DNA of 64,000 nucleotides from Microbacterium sp. MM2322 (GTDB lineage: Bacteria; Actinomycetota; Actinomycetes; Actinomycetales; Microbacteriaceae), in assembly GCF_964186585.1 (NCBI RefSeq), contig NZ_OZ075067.1, positions 1,674,001 through 1,738,000 of the forward strand. Direction: 5' to 3'. Position 1 is the first letter of the stretch, and each line of letters opens with the position of its first letter. Shown here in pieces: positions 61,205 through 64,000 of this stretch. The position numbers were made by a program, and so were the translations under genes. A model generated the notes under the pieces. That model saw only the letters and a program-made list of their open reading frames with translations, was not told the origin of the DNA and searched no databases.

Positions 61205-61509
61205 CGTATCCGCTGATCCTCATCCCCTTCATCCTCGTCACCGTCGTCGTGACTCTCCTAGCGGCTCGACGGCCTGGCCGCCGTGAGCGCCTCGTCGCCT
61301 CGCTCTGGACCGCCGCGGTCCTCATCCTTCTGACGGCCGTGTTCGACAACGCGATGATCGCCGCCGACCTCTTCACCTACCCCGACGAGCACATCAGCGG
61401 CATCCGGATCGGCCTCGCGCCGGTCGAGGACTTCGCCTACCCGGTCTGCATCGCGTTCCTGCTGCCGTCGATCGCCGCGCTCCTGCCGGAGCGGAGGGCC
61501 GCGTCATGA
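61201..61509 (+). CDS. crtYf: C50 carotenoid cyclase subunit, CrtYf type
   Basis: 102 residues with three membrane segments and the matching motif LAPVEDFAYP near the third. The two small subunits together cyclise the elongated C50 carotenoid. Overlaps both neighbours by 4 bp. Whether the product rings are epsilon (decaprenoxanthin) or gamma (sarcinaxanthin) cannot be read from sequence by eye. Confidence 0.9.
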   Translation: MTYPLILIPFILVTVVVTLLAARRPGRRERLVASLWTAAVLILLTAVFDNAMIAADLFTYPDEHISGIRIGLAPVEDFAYPVCIAFLLPSIAALLPERRAAS

Positions 61510-62381
61510 TGCCGTTGCGATTCGCCCGCCAACTCTTCGTGTCGTCGCGGCCGGTGAGTTGGATCAACACGGCCTACCCGTTCGCGGCGGCCTACCTGCT
61601 GAGCACCCGCGAGATCGACCTGACGCTCATCGTCGGGACGATCTTCTTCCTCATCCCCTACAACGTCGCGATGTACGGGATCAACGACGTCTTCGACTAC
61701 GAGTCGGATCTCCGGAACCCCCGGAAGGGCGGCGCACACGGCGCGATCCTCGACAAGAGGATGCACGCACCGACCCTGTGGGCCTCCGGCGTGCTGTGCG
61801 CGCCGTTCGTGGTCTTCCTCGTGATCGTCGGCCCGCCGGCGTCGTGGTTCGTCCTCGCCCTGAGCCTCCTCGCCGTCGTCTTCTACAGCGCGCCGCCGCT
61901 GAGGTTCAAAGAGCGCCCCTTCGCCGACTCGGTCACGAGCAGCATCCACTTCTTCTCCCCCGCGGTGTACGCGCTCGTGCTGACCGGCGCGACGTGGACG
62001 CCGCAGCTCGTTCTGATCATCCTGGCGTTCGCGCTCTGGGGCGTCGCCTCGCACGCCTTCGGCGCGGTGCAGGACGTCGTCGCGGACCGCGAGGCGGGGA
62101 TCTCGTCCATCGCGACAGCGCGCGGAGCCGCATGGACCGTCCGCTTCTCGCTCGTCGCCTACGCGGCATCCGGGGTGGCAACGCTCGCCACGACGTGGCC
62201 GGGACCGCTTGCGGCGATCGTCGTCCTGCCCTACCTCGCGACGGTCTGGCCCTACCGCTCGGTCAGCGACGCGGATGCCGCCACCGCCACCCGCGGCTGG
62301 GACCGTTTCCTGTGGCTCAACCAGTTCGCAGGGTTCGTCGTCACGCTGCTCTTGATCTGGTGGGGGCTGTTCCTGTCGTGA
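61506..62381 (+). CDS. crtEb: Lycopene elongase (UbiA prenyltransferase)
   Basis: 291 residues with seven to eight membrane segments. The first Asp-rich motif is YGINDVFDYESD and the second is GAVQDVVADREAGI, as in lycopene elongase/hydratases that add two C5 units to lycopene to give C50 flavuxanthin. It ends the carotenoid operon, and the 3' coding end contributes to a terminator hairpin. Confidence 0.94.
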   Translation: MMPLRFARQLFVSSRPVSWINTAYPFAAAYLLSTREIDLTLIVGTIFFLIPYNVAMYGINDVFDYESDLRNPRKGGAHGAILDKRMHAPTLWASGVLCAPFVVFLVIVGPPASWFVLALSLLAVVFYSAPPLRFKERPFADSVTSSIHFFSPAVYALVLTGATWTPQLVLIILAFALWGVASHAFGAVQDVVADREAGISSIATARGAAWTVRFSLVAYAASGVATLATTWPGPLAAIVVLPYLATVWPYRSVSDADAATATRGWDRFLWLNQFAGFVVTLLLIWWGLFLS

Positions 62382-62399
62382 ACGGCCCCCACCAGATCA
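62353..62399. terminator. Long perfect hairpin between crtEb and UPF0182 gene
   Basis: 15-bp perfect stem, TGATCTGGTGGGGGC (62353-62367) with GCCCCCACCAGATCA (62385-62399), and a 17-base loop containing the crtEb stop. No long T run follows, so it may also act as an mRNA stabiliser. It serves both convergent genes. Confidence 0.75.
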
Positions 62400-62407
62400 G
62401 GTGAAGA

Positions 62408-64000
62408 TCATTCGCCGTCGAGCTGGATGAGACGGTCGATGATGTTGGTGAGCTTCTCGTCCTGCTCGCCGTAGGTGGCCCAGTCGCCCTTCTGCATGGC
62501 AGCGTCGCGCGCCATCATGACCTGACGGGCTTCGGCGAGCAGTCGAGCGGTCTCGTCTCCGGTCCCGGGCGTGCCCGGCGTCCCGCCGCCCGCACCCTCG
62601 GTCGCCCCGGGAGTGGGTGTCGCGGAGGGACCCGGGGTGGGGTTGGTTCCCTCATCGCCCGTTGTGGCGCCCGAGTCGCCGTCGAAGAGGACGTCGAGCG
62701 CCTCTTGCAGAGTGTCCTCGAAGGCCACCTCCTTGCCGAACGCGACCAGGATCTTGCGCAGCTGCGGGAGCTGCGTTCCGCTCGATGCCTGGACGAAGAC
62801 CGGCTGCACATAGAGCAGTCCGCCGCCCACCGGCAGGGTGAGGAGGTTGCCATTGAGGACGTCAGATTGGCCCTGTTGCAGCAGGTTGATCTCGCGGGCG
62901 ACCGTGTTGTTCGAGCGGAAGTCGTTCTGCACCTGGCCTGGCCCTGGCACGGACACGTCTGCACCGATCTCCAGCATCCGGAGCTTGCCGTAGTCCGCCG
63001 CCTTCTTGCCGCCTTCCGCACCGGCGTTGGAGTCGACGGCGAGATAGCCGAGGAGCACGTTCCGCTCGGCGTCGCCTTCGGCGGCGGGGATGAACGAGGT
63101 GAACATCGAGAACGCGGGCGACTCCTGCCCCGGCATCTGCATCGTCAGGTAGTACGGCGGCTGCAGGTTCTTGTTCGTCACCGGATCCTGCGGGGTGCGC
63201 CAAGCGTTGTCGCGGCGGATGAAGGACTGTGCGTCGTCGACGTGATAGGTCCCCAGCATCGCTCGCTGCACCTTGAAGAGGTCGGTCGGGTACCGGACAT
63301 GGCTCATCAGATCGCCGGACATCTTGCTGATCGGCTCGAGCGTGGACGGATAGATGTTCTGCCAGGCCTTCAGCATCGGATCCTGGTCGTCCCACGCATA
63401 CAGCTTGACCGAGCCGTCGTAGGCGTCGACGGTCGCCTTGACCGAGTTTCGGATGTAGTTGATGTCGTCGAGCGCCACGCGGGGCTGGGTATTCGTGGTG
63501 TCCGAGATCGCGTCGCGAAGGCTCACGATCGACGAGTACGGGTAGTTGTTGCTCAGCGTGTAGCCGTCGATGATCCACACGACGCGACCGTCCACGACGC
63601 TCGGGTAAGGATCGCTGTCGAGCTCGAGGTAGGGAGCCACCTTCTGCACACGATCACGGGGGTTCCGGTCGTAGAGGATCTGAGACTTGTCGTTGATGCC
63701 ATCCGAGAAGAGGATGTCCGTCGACTGGAACTTGAGGGCGTAGAGCAGCCGGTTGAACGGGTCACCGATATTGGGCCCACCGTTGCCCGTGAACGTCGTC
63801 CGGGTCTGGTCGGCCCCGTCCTCGCCGCGAGGGTAATCGAGCTCCACCGGGTCGCTGTTCTCGGGGGCACCCACGATGGAGTACGGCGGGGAGGACTCGC
63901 CGAAGTAGATCCTCGGCTCGTACTTCTCGTTACTCGTGAGGTCTCCCGACGTCGGGATGCCGCGCTCCAGGAAGACGGGGTTGCCGTCATCCGTGCGCTC
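62408..64000 (-). CDS. UPF0182-family membrane protein, 5' end outside window
   Basis: The visible 530 residues are the soluble C-terminal part of a UPF0182 protein (family usually about 900-1000 residues with seven N-terminal spans). Recognisable phrases: GESSPPYSIVG, GNGGPNIGDPFNRLLYALKF, VDGRVVWIIDGYT, PGQESPAFSMFTSFIP, PVGGGLLYVQPVFVQ. A Pro/Thr/Gly-rich linker leads to a helical end. Function unknown. Confidence 0.93.
   Translation of the reverse strand, partial: ERTDDGNPVFLERGIPTSGDLTSNEKYEPRIYFGESSPPYSIVGAPENSDPVELDYPRGEDGADQTRTTFTGNGGPNIGDPFNRLLYALKFQSTDILFSDGINDKSQILYDRNPRDRVQKVAPYLELDSDPYPSVVDGRVVWIIDGYTLSNNYPYSSIVSLRDAISDTTNTQPRVALDDINYIRNSVKATVDAYDGSVKLYAWDDQDPMLKAWQNIYPSTLEPISKMSGDLMSHVRYPTDLFKVQRAMLGTYHVDDAQSFIRRDNAWRTPQDPVTNKNLQPPYYLTMQMPGQESPAFSMFTSFIPAAEGDAERNVLLGYLAVDSNAGAEGGKKAADYGKLRMLEIGADVSVPGPGQVQNDFRSNNTVAREINLLQQGQSDVLNGNLLTLPVGGGLLYVQPVFVQASSGTQLPQLRKILVAFGKEVAFEDTLQEALDVLFDGDSGATTGDEGTNPTPGPSATPTPGATEGAGGGTPGTPGTGDETARLLAEARQVMMARDAAMQKGDWATYGEQDEKLTNIIDRLIQLDGE

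Overview
The window is high-GC actinobacterial chromosome. It most resembles the family Microbacteriaceae (Microbacterium or a close relative). The supporting features are a compact C50-carotenoid cluster (idi-crtE-crtB-crtI-crtYe/Yf-crtEb with a divergent MarR gene), a Ku/LigD pair, WhiB and DUF3039 families, smpB-ftsX-ftsE-prfB order, many GTG starts, and many genes that appear to be read from leaderless transcripts. The genus is inference; no rRNA lies in the window.

Layout. 1-9.8 kb: NUDIX (partial) and SDR genes; smpB, ftsX, ftsE and prfB, with a four-gene block (DUF4397 surface protein, class F sortase, ECF sigma factor, zinc anti-sigma factor) between prfB and ftsE; an MFS transporter. 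9.9-29.8 kb: an orphan WXG100-like gene and a tad/Flp pilus locus (tadA-tadB-tadC-pilin-three TadE/G-like genes) that is cut in two inside tadC by a 14.04 kb integrated element (about 12,223-26,263). 29.8-42.3 kb: tRNA-Leu(UAG), DedA, ku/ligD, a VOC protein, a CDF efflux protein, murI-rph-rdgB, pncB, DUF3039 and an ABC transporter. 42.5-51.9 kb: a cell-surface polymer region with a nucleotidyltransferase, an acyltransferase, three CDP-glycerol glycerophosphotransferase-like proteins (one fused to a GT4 glycosyltransferase) and a GT2 glycosyltransferase. 52-64 kb: HtrA-type protease, aminotransferase, nitrilase-family hydrolase, initiator tRNA-fMet, marR and the carotenoid operon, then a partial UPF0182 gene.

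The element is the main accessory feature. A large serine integrase lies at its left end, and both ends carry an 11-bp arm that forms a perfect inverted repeat when the ends are joined. Removing it on paper gives a single in-frame tadC of 303 codons. The integrase reading frame runs across the attachment site, so its C-terminus is completed by host DNA when integrated and by 26 different element-encoded residues when circular. The element encodes a prim-pol/helicase replication protein beside iteron-like repeats and a promoter with a palindrome over its -10 box, a WhiB-like regulator, a string of tiny overlapping genes, and several proteins of abortive-infection type (DUF4062, AbiJ-like, possible DUF4393-like, small membrane proteins). 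I found no capsid, portal or large terminase gene. It therefore looks like a replicating integrative element or phage satellite with defence cargo, whose entry and exit would switch the host's Tad pilus off and on.
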